A DNA stretch of 64,000 nt from positions 62,001-126,000 of the forward strand of contig JBBROO010000001.1 in NCBI GenBank assembly GCA_038229295.1, written 5' to 3'. The position numbers and the translations under genes were made by a program. The stretch is from JAJPGZ01 sp038229295 (GTDB taxonomy: Bacteria > Verrucomicrobiota > Verrucomicrobiia > Chthoniobacterales > UBA10450). A model generated the notes under the pieces. That model made no database searches. It was given only the letters and a program-made list of their open reading frames with translations, and was not told where the DNA came from. Positions 51,720 to 58,257 of this stretch are shown here, piece by piece. Numbering within the stretch: the first letter of the stretch is position 1; every line of letters begins with the position of its first letter.

Positions 51720-53079
51720 ACACCAGGCCTTGGTCCATCATCGCGTTCGCGACCTTGAGGAAGCCGGCAATGTTGGCGCCGTTCACGTAGTTGCCAGGCG
51801 TGCCGTACTTCTCGGCGGTGCGGAAGCAGACTTCGTGGATCGTCTTCATGATGTTGTAGAGACGGTTGTCGACTTCCTCGCGCGTCCATGAAATGCGCAT
51901 CGAGTTTTGCGCCATTTCCAATCCCGATGTGGCAACGCCGCCCGCGTTCGCCGCTTTGCCGGGCCCGAATAAAATCTTCGCCTCCAGGAATTGATTCACG
52001 CCGTCGATCGTCGTCGGCATGTTCGCACCTTCGGAGACAACGTAGACGCCGTTGCGCAAAAGATTGGCGGCGTCTTTGGCGTTGATTTCATTCTGTGTCG
52101 CGCTCGGGAATGCGCACTGCGCTTTGTGATTCCAAAGCGGGTTGTGATCGAGGGCAAGATCGACATCGGTAAACACGGCGCCATTGAATTTGTCCGCGTA
52201 TTCGGAAATGCGCCCGCGGCGGACGTTCTTCAAGTCCATCACGAAAGCCAGCTTCTCCCGCGTGATCCCGGCCTCATCATATATATAACCGGTCGAATCC
52301 GAGAGCGTCACCGGCACGGCGCCGAGCGAAATGAGTTTCTCGACCGTGTATTGCGCGACATTTCCGCTTCCGGAAACGAGCGCGATCTTTCCCTTCAATT
52401 CTTCCTTGCGCGTCTTCAACATTTCCGCCGCGAAATAAACCGCGCCGTATCCAGTCGCTTCCGGACGAATAACGGAACCGCCCCAAGTCAGACCTTTTCC
52501 TGTCATCACTCCGGTGAATTCGTTTTTGATGCGCTTATACATTCCGAACATGAACCCGATCTCGCGCGCGCCCACGCCGATGTCGCCCGCAGGAATGTCA
52601 GTGTTCGGCCCGATGTGACGCGAAAGCTCCGACATGAACGCCTGGCAAAATCGCATCACTTCGAAATCGCTTTTCCCTTTGGGATCGAAATCGGCGCCGC
52701 CTTTGCCGCCGCCCATCGGCAGTGTCGTTAGGGCATTTTTGAACACCTGCTCGAAAGCGAGGAATTTGAGGATGCCTAGATTGACCGAGGGATGAAAACG
52801 CAGTCCGCCTTTGTACGGCCCGATCGCGCTGTTCATCTGAATGCGGAATCCGCGATTCACATGAAAGTTCCCCGCGTCATCGCGCCACGGCACGCGGAAC
52901 ATAATGACACGTTCCGGCTCGATGATGCGCTCGAGAATGTTGTGCTCGCGATACTCAGGATGTCGATCTAACACGACTGCCAACGATTCGACTACTTCCT
53001 GCACCGCCTGATGAAACTCCGGCTCGGCCGGGTTCTTCGCCTTCACCTCGGCCATCAATGTTGAAACGTAATCGCTCAT
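51718..53079 (-). CDS. gdhA: NADP-type glutamate dehydrogenase
   Basis: A 453-residue GDH. It interconverts glutamate with 2-oxoglutarate and ammonia. Visible are FRVPWRDDAGNFHVNRGFRI, GGLRFHPSV, PMGGGKGGADFDPKGKS with the catalytic Lys, GPNTDIPAGDIGVGAREIGF, and VSGSGNVAQYTVEKLISLG for the coenzyme. Length and the IGPNTDIPAGDIGVG element fit the hexameric NADP enzyme. The ATG at 53079 (MSDYVSTLMAEVKAKNPAEP) is chosen; the frame extends upstream by 26 residues without homology. The 10-mer at 52156 encodes part of FTDVDLALDH. Confidence 0.95.
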   Translation of the reverse strand: MSDYVSTLMAEVKAKNPAEPEFHQAVQEVVESLAVVLDRHPEYREHNILERIIEPERVIMFRVPWRDDAGNFHVNRGFRIQMNSAIGPYKGGLRFHPSVNLGILKFLAFEQVFKNALTTLPMGGGKGGADFDPKGKSDFEVMRFCQAFMSELSRHIGPNTDIPAGDIGVGAREIGFMFGMYKRIKNEFTGVMTGKGLTWGGSVIRPEATGYGAVYFAAEMLKTRKEELKGKIALVSGSGNVAQYTVEKLISLGAVPVTLSDSTGYIYDEAGITREKLAFVMDLKNVRRGRISEYADKFNGAVFTDVDLALDHNPLWNHKAQCAFPSATQNEINAKDAANLLRNGVYVVSEGANMPTTIDGVNQFLEAKILFGPGKAANAGGVATSGLEMAQNSMRISWTREEVDNRLYNIMKTIHEVCFRTAEKYGTPGNYVNGANIAGFLKVANAMMDQGLV

Positions 53080-53184
53080 GAGATTTCGGGGCGCGGCGAC
53101 ATCAAAAACGCACCGGCCATGGAAGGACACAGATTTACACGGATTTCTTGTCCCCACGAGAACCTAAATCTTTTATCTTCGTTC

Positions 53185-53448
53185 ATGGCCAGAAACCGCG
53201 ACTACGTCATCTACATCACAACGAAGCGCGGCGCGAAAACGCGTTACGACAAGGAAGGCGAGGCCTGGACTCAAACGGCGTCGACCGGAATCGTGCGCAA
53301 GATGACGGCGGAACAATTGTTGTCGCATCTTTTGCCTCCGCTCGCTGGCGATCAGCGCGGCCTCACCGTCACCGTCATCAATCACCAATCCCGCTCGCAT
53401 CGCACCCGATCCCCATCAGCACACCGTTCTCAAGCACGGACGGATTGA
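53185..53448 (+). CDS. Small hypothetical protein
   Basis: An 87-residue protein starting MARNRDYVIYITTKRGAKTR, then EGEAWTQTASTGIVRKMTAE, and a basic Ser/Arg-rich tail. The first 60 residues look like a real folded domain. The tail after GLTVTVINHQ overlaps the end of the convergent desuccinylase-family gene by 71 bases and may not be native. I do not recognise the family. The upstream gap from 53080 contains 'ggacacagatttacacggat', a common intergenic phrase. Confidence 0.45.
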   Translation: MARNRDYVIYITTKRGAKTRYDKEGEAWTQTASTGIVRKMTAEQLLSHLLPPLAGDQRGLTVTVINHQSRSHRTRSPSAHRSQARTD

Positions 53449-54388
53449 CCGTGAGAAAAAGCACAACGCCGCTCACCGGCGCGATGACTGTTTCGAGAAC
53501 ATCGCCAAACAAATCACCGACCGTTCCGATCTCCTGTGCCTTGCCGATGTTATCGCCCGCCGCCACGCTTGGATAAAACATTCCGGCGTTCTTCGCGTAG
53601 ACCCACTCGAACGCGGTCAACATCGTCGGCTTCGGAACTGACATGTCGATCTTGCCGATCATTTCCAAATGCGCCATGACTCGCAGCACACCGTTAACGA
53701 GCAGCTCGACCGCGTCCTCCTGCAACTGTCCGACGCCGCCGGCTTCGGCCAGAATGGCGGGAACGCCGCGCTCCGCCGCAGCGACATAACTCGACGAACC
53801 CGCCACACCGGCTCGGTGCGCCGGTTGGATCGGCTTGTTCACGGTCAGCACATACGGAAGTCCAAACGCCATCGCGAGCTCCTTCGATTTCACATCGACC
53901 ACTTCATTTCCGCCGCGACAAATGCAGAACGGCACGAGCGCCTCCGGAATATCGCCGCCGTGAAGATCGACATACGCATCTGCGTGCACCACGAACTCAT
54001 TGATGAGCGCATGCGCCATTTGCTCGCTATAGCTTCCATTCGGATCGCCCGGAAAAACGCGGTTCGGATTTACGTTATCGACCGGGCAAACAAACATCGT
54101 CCGGTTCCGGAACGCCGGTAGATTCAACACCGGCAACAAAATGACCGTGCCCGAAATCTTCTGCGGATCGAGCGCTTTGCTCAACCGAATCACCGCCTCA
54201 ATCGCCGGATACTCGCCGCCGTGCACACCGGCGTTAACGAACAATGTTAGACCCGGCTTCGCGCCGGCAACAGTGATGACCGATCGCGGCTCATCATTCG
54301 ACAGCGCCGCGCCAGTCAGCCTAACGAGATGCCGCTGCGTCGTCCCGACGGTGAACTCTTCAAGTAGCGGAAGTCTTAGCGCACTCAT
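53378..54388 (-). CDS. Succinylglutamate desuccinylase/aspartoacylase family protein
   Basis: A 336-residue zinc amidohydrolase of the AstE/AspA family from the ATG at 54388. VNAGVHGGEYPAIEAVIRLS has the HxxE zinc site, ADAYVDLHGGDIPE the third ligand (His), and PVLNLPAFRNRTMFVCPVDN and NPNRVFPGDPNGSYSEQMAH form the substrate pocket. A C-terminal beta-barrel carries VIAPVSGVVLFLT. The substrate may be an N-acylated amino acid. It overlaps the small gene at 53185 convergently. The toxin gene ends one base upstream of its start, so they lie tail to head. Confidence 0.85.
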   Translation of the reverse strand: MSALRLPLLEEFTVGTTQRHLVRLTGAALSNDEPRSVITVAGAKPGLTLFVNAGVHGGEYPAIEAVIRLSKALDPQKISGTVILLPVLNLPAFRNRTMFVCPVDNVNPNRVFPGDPNGSYSEQMAHALINEFVVHADAYVDLHGGDIPEALVPFCICRGGNEVVDVKSKELAMAFGLPYVLTVNKPIQPAHRAGVAGSSSYVAAAERGVPAILAEAGGVGQLQEDAVELLVNGVLRVMAHLEMIGKIDMSVPKPTMLTAFEWVYAKNAGMFYPSVAAGDNIGKAQEIGTVGDLFGDVLETVIAPVSGVVLFLTVNPSVLENGVLMGIGCDASGIGD

Positions 54389-54389
54389 G

Positions 54390-54656
54390 TCATCGAAGCT
54401 GTTTGAGGAGATTGTTGTAGTCTTCATGCGTGCCGATCCAAAACCAGACGAAGACATCGCTATCCTTCTGCGCTAGCGCGCGATAATGATCGCCGATTCG
54501 CGCTGACCAGACGTTTCGCACGACCGGTTTGAACTGCATTGATGGGTGGAATGGGTCACGGAGCCAAAGTTGAAACTTGTCTCGCGCGAGACATTGGACG
54601 TGAGCGGGCAGTCGGTTGAACTCGTTCCAGAAACGCCGGTGCGTTCTGGACGTCAC
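54390..54656 (-). CDS. RelE/ParE-type toxin
   Basis: An 88-residue protein from a GTG at 54656 that overlaps the antitoxin stop (GTGA). It reads RRFWNEFNRLPAHVQCLARD, LWLRDPFHPSMQFKPVVRNV, WSARIGDHYRALAQ and VFVWFWIGTHEDYNNLL, the compact RelE/HigB fold with a basic core and a final His/Asp. It probably inhibits growth by mRNA cleavage or gyrase attack. It forms a two-gene operon with the antitoxin at 54653. Confidence 0.82.
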   Translation of the reverse strand: MTSRTHRRFWNEFNRLPAHVQCLARDKFQLWLRDPFHPSMQFKPVVRNVWSARIGDHYRALAQKDSDVFVWFWIGTHEDYNNLLKQLR

Positions 54657-54853
54657 GGCATCTCGCGGACGCGGCCCGCTTTGATGTCCTCTTCCACCTC
54701 GTGCAAGATGCTGTCGAGTTTGCCGCTCCCGATGTCGCGCTTCATCTGCTCGTCCCATTCGTCATCTTTCCAGCCGTGCAACCACGCCGCGAGTTCGGCT
54801 CGGTGTTCAAGCGAAAGCTGCTCAATCGCGCTTTTGATTTCGGCGAGACTCAC
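54653..54853 (-). CDS. Antitoxin of an addiction module
   Basis: A 66-residue acidic protein from GTG: MSLAEIKSAIEQLSLEHRAE, then LAAWLHGWKDDEWDEQMKRD, then EEDIKAGRVREMP. This is like the small 'addiction module component' antitoxins that precede RelE/ParE toxins. It overlaps the toxin by four bases. An exact 10-mer copy lies immediately upstream (54855), inside a 19-base block that is also found upstream of the DUF433 gene. Confidence 0.8.
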   Translation of the reverse strand: MSLAEIKSAIEQLSLEHRAELAAWLHGWKDDEWDEQMKRDIGSGKLDSILHEVEEDIKAGRVREMP

Positions 54854-54869
54854 ATGTCGATCTTATCAT
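54851..54869. promoter_or_regulatory. Shared 19-base box at the start of a toxin-antitoxin operon
   Basis: CACATGTCGATCTTATCAT overlaps the start of the antitoxin at 54853 and is identical to 55575-55593 at the start of the DUF433 gene. It contains the iterated 10-mer and the start-codon region. The identity is beyond the 10-mer by nine bases. It could be a shared operator or a trace of common origin. Confidence 0.6.
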
Positions 54870-54948
54870 TGGTTAACTCGCCTTCCAAACGCGGTCGGCT
54901 CAACTCTCAACCAAAGCAACGCCTTCTCTCAACCATCAACCTCCGGCT

Positions 54949-55017
54949 GACGGTCTGCCCAAACTAAGAGATTTCCCTGCCGAGATCGGCGGATCCGGCG
55001 AAACGTTACCGGAATAA
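54949..55017 (+). pseudogene. C-terminal remnant of a GFA-type (formaldehyde-activating) protein
   Basis: The frame reads DGLPKLRDFPAEIGGSGETL then PE and a stop. It is a close match (about 85 percent in DNA) to the end of the longer remnant at 56027-56330. The two lie in the same orientation and flank the DUF433/DUF5615 and HicB genes. Nothing upstream of the remnant belongs to the family. Confidence 0.7.
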
Positions 55018-55036
55018 TTGCCACTGGATTAGCTAT

Positions 55037-55354
55037 CTATTCTAGATCAATCTCCGAATATTCGCCGGTCCGCAAAGTTGCGATGCGCGATGCAATCTTC
55101 TCGGCCTTCGGTTCCAACTTCGGCCAGCTCGCGAAAGGCAACACCAGGATGGCTAGCTTGCGTCCGGACAAATTCTGCTGTTTGCGCAAGGCTTGATCTG
55201 TGGTGATGAGCAAGTCGAACTGCCGCTCGGCCGCATCGAGCAATTCGCCATTGGACAACGTCGACCAGCCCATCTCTGCCGCGGTTGTGACTTCGTGCTC
55301 GTTCAGAAATGCGCGAAGTGGGGCGGGCGTTCCCTGATCAAAGAGAATCCGCAC
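55037..55354 (-). CDS. DUF5615 PIN-like protein (probable toxin)
   Basis: About 105 residues from a GTG at 55354; an ATG at 55387 is an alternative that overlaps the upstream gene. The start VRILFDQGTPAPLRAFLNEH has the first acidic residue, then TTAAEMGWSTLSNGELLDAA, FDLLITTDQAL and ILVLPFASWP. These are the hallmarks of DUF5615, a PIN-like nuclease family paired with DUF433 antitoxins. It follows the DUF433 gene by five bases. Confidence 0.85.
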   Translation of the reverse strand: MRILFDQGTPAPLRAFLNEHEVTTAAEMGWSTLSNGELLDAAERQFDLLITTDQALRKQQNLSGRKLAILVLPFASWPKLEPKAEKIASRIATLRTGEYSEIDLE

Positions 55355-55358
55355 AGGA

Positions 55359-55577
55359 TCACGTAGCGGCGAGACTCTTCTCCGCAAACGCCAGCACAGC
55401 GAGCACTTGTTCCCGAGTCACTCCGGGAAACCACTCGAGAAACTGATCAACGGTCGCGCCCGACTCGAGATTTTCGAACAAAGCCTTCACCGGTACGCGC
55501 GAGTTTCTAAATCGCCAGGCGCCGCTCAACGTATCCGCCGAACGTTCAACTGCCGGACATGCGCTCCAGTCCATCAC
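55359..55577 (-). CDS. DUF433 antitoxin
   Basis: A 72-residue DUF433 protein: MMDWSACPAVERSADTLSGA, WRFRNSRVPVKALFENLESG, ATVDQFLEWFPGVTREQVLA, VLAFAEKSLAAT. The W(R/K)FxxSRxPVxxLxxxLxxGxSxxxFLxxxPxV is diagnostic. It forms a type II toxin-antitoxin pair with DUF5615. The GTG/ATG start region is overlapped by the 19-base box that contains the iterated 10-mer. Confidence 0.88.
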   Translation of the reverse strand: MMDWSACPAVERSADTLSGAWRFRNSRVPVKALFENLESGATVDQFLEWFPGVTREQVLAVLAFAEKSLAAT

Positions 55578-55593
55578 ATGTCGATCTTATCAT
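55575..55593. promoter_or_regulatory. Second copy of the shared 19-base box
   Basis: CACATGTCGATCTTATCAT at the start of the DUF433 gene, identical to 54851-54869. Includes the 10-mer copy at 55579. Confidence 0.6.
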
Positions 55594-55707
55594 GGCTTGG
55601 TTGCGCTTCCAAGTTCGCGCAACACATGACCAAAGCGGTAAAGAATTTTTCCATCATAAGCCGCTTATGATACATGAGTGGCGCTGCTTGGATGATTACT
55701 CGTTTCG

Positions 55708-55743
55708 TCACTTCGCGGCTTCAAAACCCGGCAGTTGAGCCAT
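55708..55743 (-). pseudogene. Truncated HicA-like start
   Basis: Eleven residues (MAQLPGFEAAK) then a stop, adjoining the HicB gene in the usual hicA position. No further HicA motif (GSH) follows in any frame nearby. The identification is weak because it rests on the start and position only. The rest of the gap 55594-55707 has no gene I can support. Confidence 0.3.
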
Positions 55744-55745
55744 GG

Positions 55746-55952
55746 CTAAACCAGTACCGCTTCGGTGCCGACGAATTCCGTTTCCAGTTCCGGCTCGCCG
55801 TCTTCCAGCAACATCGCAATCACTTCGCGAAGATTCGCGCGCAATTCCTCGAGCGTGGCCCCTTGCGAATGCGCGCCAGAAAATCCGGGCACGTATCCGA
55901 CGAATAATTTCGTTTCAGGTTCGCGCTCAATGACGGCTGTAAACGTGCGCAT
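55746..55952 (-). CDS. HicB-family antitoxin-like protein, partner toxin lost
   Basis: A 68-residue protein from the ATG at 55952: MRTFTAVIEREPETKLFVGY, VPGFSGAHSQGATLEELRAN, LREVIAMLLEDGEPE. This is the HicB fold (partially degraded RNase H) without a DNA-binding tail. HicA usually lies next to it. On the same strand directly after it, 55743-55708 reads MAQLPGFEAAK and stops, which is how HicA proteins begin (M.xLP); the remainder is absent. The module seems inactive as a toxin system. Confidence 0.75.
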   Translation of the reverse strand: MRTFTAVIEREPETKLFVGYVPGFSGAHSQGATLEELRANLREVIAMLLEDGEPELETEFVGTEAVLV

Positions 55953-56026
55953 GTCTCCAATGTAGCGCGGCAGTCTTGGCCGCAAATCGGGCAGGGATTT
56001 CAGCGACCAAATGTCAAATGTTTAGA

Positions 56027-56330
56027 CGCGACCCCATTTCCATTCAGTTCCTCCGTAAAAGTCACCAAAGGCGAACAGTTCCTCGGAAGGTTCGAGAGCA
56101 GCGAGATAAGCGATCGCCGCTACTGCACGAAATGCGGCGCTCACGTCATGATCGATCACCCCAAGTTAGGCTTAATCGACGTCCGCAGCGCAATCCCGAC
56201 GACGGTGATGTTCAAGCCGACAGTGCACCTCAATTACGAGGAATCAGTGCTGCCGATCAAAGACGGTCTGCCCAAGCTAAAAGATTTCCCCGCCGAGATC
56301 GGCGGTTCCGGGGATACGATGCCGGAGTAG
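56027..56330 (+). pseudogene. 5'-truncated GFA-type gene
   Basis: The open frame reads SVKVTKGEQFLGRFESSEIS, DRRYCTKCGAHVMIDHPKLG with the zinc Cys pair, LIDVRSAIPTTVMFKPTVHL, and NYEESVLPIKDGLPKLKDFP, ending GGSGDTMPE. This is the C-terminal two thirds of a GFA-domain protein (glutathione-dependent formaldehyde-activating family). The N-terminal half with the first CxCGxx zinc motif is missing, and no start codon precedes it. The tail is duplicated at 54949-55017. Confidence 0.75.
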
Positions 56331-56345
56331 TTTGCCGCGGAGCAG

Positions 56346-56804
56346 CTACTGTCGCCGATGCCGCTGTTTAGATCTTCCGCGGCTGGACTTATTCGACCGC
56401 TTGGTGCTGCGCAGGACACTTACCTCAGTTAACTCGCCGTCCTTCGTATATTCGATTAGGAGCGGGAACTTCTTTAGTGCGCGTTTCGGCAGTTCCCAGA
56501 TAAACGCGCCATAGGGCGGTTGTTCGCCGCGTTTATGTTTTCGCAACGTGATGCGAGCGAAATGTGAGTCGATCGAGCATTCGATACCGTCTTCCTCGAC
56601 CGCAACGCTCCGCTCCGCCGCGACGTTCATCTTCAAGTCTCGAAAGAGCCGCGACCGATACATGTTGTGAACCTCAACCCTGATTTTCGTGCCATGAAAC
56701 AGGATCGCGTCGGAAACAATCGTCGCCGCCTTTTTGTTTGGAAATGTCTTGCGCGAAGTCGGCCGCGATTTGTGCCCGATCATCTTCTTTGTTTTCATCA
56801 ACAA
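56346..56804 (-). CDS. Hypothetical protein
   Basis: A 152-residue basic protein. It begins MLMKTKKMIGHKSRPTSRKT, then a folded middle AATIVSDAILFHGTKIRVEV, LKMNVAAERSVAVEEDGIEC, and FIWELPKRALKKFPLLIEYT, with a basic tail of Ser and Arg. I do not recognise it. It lies in a stretch without any iterated 10-mer, next to an exported immunity-like protein. The start may be the second ATG. Confidence 0.5.
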   Translation of the reverse strand: MLMKTKKMIGHKSRPTSRKTFPNKKAATIVSDAILFHGTKIRVEVHNMYRSRLFRDLKMNVAAERSVAVEEDGIECSIDSHFARITLRKHKRGEQPPYGAFIWELPKRALKKFPLLIEYTKDGELTEVSVLRSTKRSNKSSRGRSKQRHRRQ

Positions 56805-56820
56805 AGAAGGCTAGCGCAAT

Positions 56821-57231
56821 TCACGGCTGCGGCGTTTCCAGCGGCCGTGCACGAGGATCAGAATTTGGAAAGCTCGCGGTTAACGCCCTCAAGATTAGTA
56901 CACCTGCTGGCTCGTGTAGACGTTCGGGATGATCCGACAAATATTTCCCCACCACGGCCGCGAGTTGATCGACAGAAAAATGACCAGGAGGGAGCTTAAA
57001 AGACGCGTACGGGGTCCATGTTTTCCAGCTTCCCTCCAAAAATCCGGCTAGGTATCCAAGCCCGTATAATTTGAGGACCATGTCGTCAGGTTTTATTTGG
57101 CTGCCGTCAACGCTCTGAATGAGGCGAATTGAACGCAAAAGAGAGTTGCCGTCCGTGACGATAGTCTGGCCATTACTAGCTCCCGTCGATAAAGCCATTG
57201 CGGTCAAAATGACCGCGAAGCGCACCTTCAT
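56821..57231 (-). CDS. Exported Rap1a/Tai-type immunity-like protein
   Basis: A 136-residue protein with a signal peptide (MKVRFAVILTAMALSTGASN). The mature part contains LYGLGYLAGFLEGSWKTW, then KLPPGHFSVDQLAAVVGKYL and SDHPERLHEPAGVLILRALT, which match the second half of Rap1a/Tai immunity proteins (periplasmic protectors against type VI amidase effectors). The typical Cys pair is not complete. No effector gene is nearby. An orphan immunity protein or a distinct relative are both possible. Confidence 0.6.
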   Translation of the reverse strand: MKVRFAVILTAMALSTGASNGQTIVTDGNSLLRSIRLIQSVDGSQIKPDDMVLKLYGLGYLAGFLEGSWKTWTPYASFKLPPGHFSVDQLAAVVGKYLSDHPERLHEPAGVLILRALTASFPNSDPRARPLETPQP

Positions 57232-57360
57232 TTACGCAGCCTAGGCCAAACCGGTCGCGGGTGGCAATAGGGCTTCCAATCTTCAATCTCGTCGCCCTTC
57301 TCCCGAAGTCTACGCGCGAGAGAAGTTCCAATCAGCTTTGAGCATCAAGCAGCTAGCGGA

Positions 57361-58187
57361 TTAGAGTCGATCACGGCGCATTTGTAGCGCAGAATTTTCC
57401 CTTTCGCGGCAAGGCAAGAAACGCCGAAGCAATTCTTCAACTTTGAGCTTTGTGTCTCGGCTCGCAAACGGATGAGTAACTATGCGATGAACGATCTTCT
57501 TCGGTTTAATCGGCACCTTGCGAACCAATCGTTCGGATCATCCCGATAAAATGATTCATCTTCGTTAGGCGATCGAAGGATTCGGAACTCGCGTTCGAAG
57601 CGATAACGAGTTGGCTTGTAGAAGAACAGTGTATTGTGGGTGAATTGCGTCCTTGGAAACTCAAGTGGCTTGTAGGTGACTCCGTACTTCATCAATTCGT
57701 TCGGCAAGAACTTCCGGATCGCCTTAACAGAACTGACAATAACGACACTTTCTGGCGACGGAGTATATGCACTCCACATTTTGAAGGATTCGCATGTGTT
57801 TCGATGCCAGCATGAAATGAAAACAACTATTCGGTGAATCTCCGGATAGTCGCGAACACTGCGATCATCGATCCTGTAGAGCTGGTGAAATATTTGATCT
57901 GATTTCGACATGCTTTGAAGATTTCCAGGTGACGGACGTCCTTCAAACCTGTCGACCTCGCCAAAGGGATCCTTCAACTTATCGGCCCGAGGAAAATACA
58001 ACGTCGAGCTGCTGATCAGATCCTCGAATTTCCGCAAGTCCATATATCGCCAGAGAATTTCCGAATCTGAAACGGTCTTAAGCGGCCAATCTTCAGCATC
58101 GATTGGTGCTAGCGGTCCAACGAGTCGGTTCGTCGCCCGGTGAATCATTACGCGCGCAAGTGGAATGTCACCGTGGCGTTCGTTCAT
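57361..58187 (-). pseudogene. DUF2971-type gene with a frameshift near 57530
   Basis: The frame from 58187 reads LWRYMDLRKFEDLISSSTLY, FPRADKLKDPFGEV, CWHRNTCESFKMWSAY and RYRFEREFRILRS, matching the DUF2971 family. It then shifts and stops at 57480. In the neighbouring frame the same strand continues VRKVPIKPKKIVHRIVTHPF, ASRDTKLKVEELLRRFLP and stops at 57361, which is the natural C-terminus of the family. So one base is missing or added. The family is often linked to abortive phage defence or to toxin neighbourhoods. The gap 57232-57360 shows nothing else. Confidence 0.75.
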
Positions 58188-58257
58188 CGTTTCGTACGCA
58201 AAACAGCCGGGCCATTTCTGACCCGGCTGTCGAATTCATTTGTTCGTTAGGCGTTTC

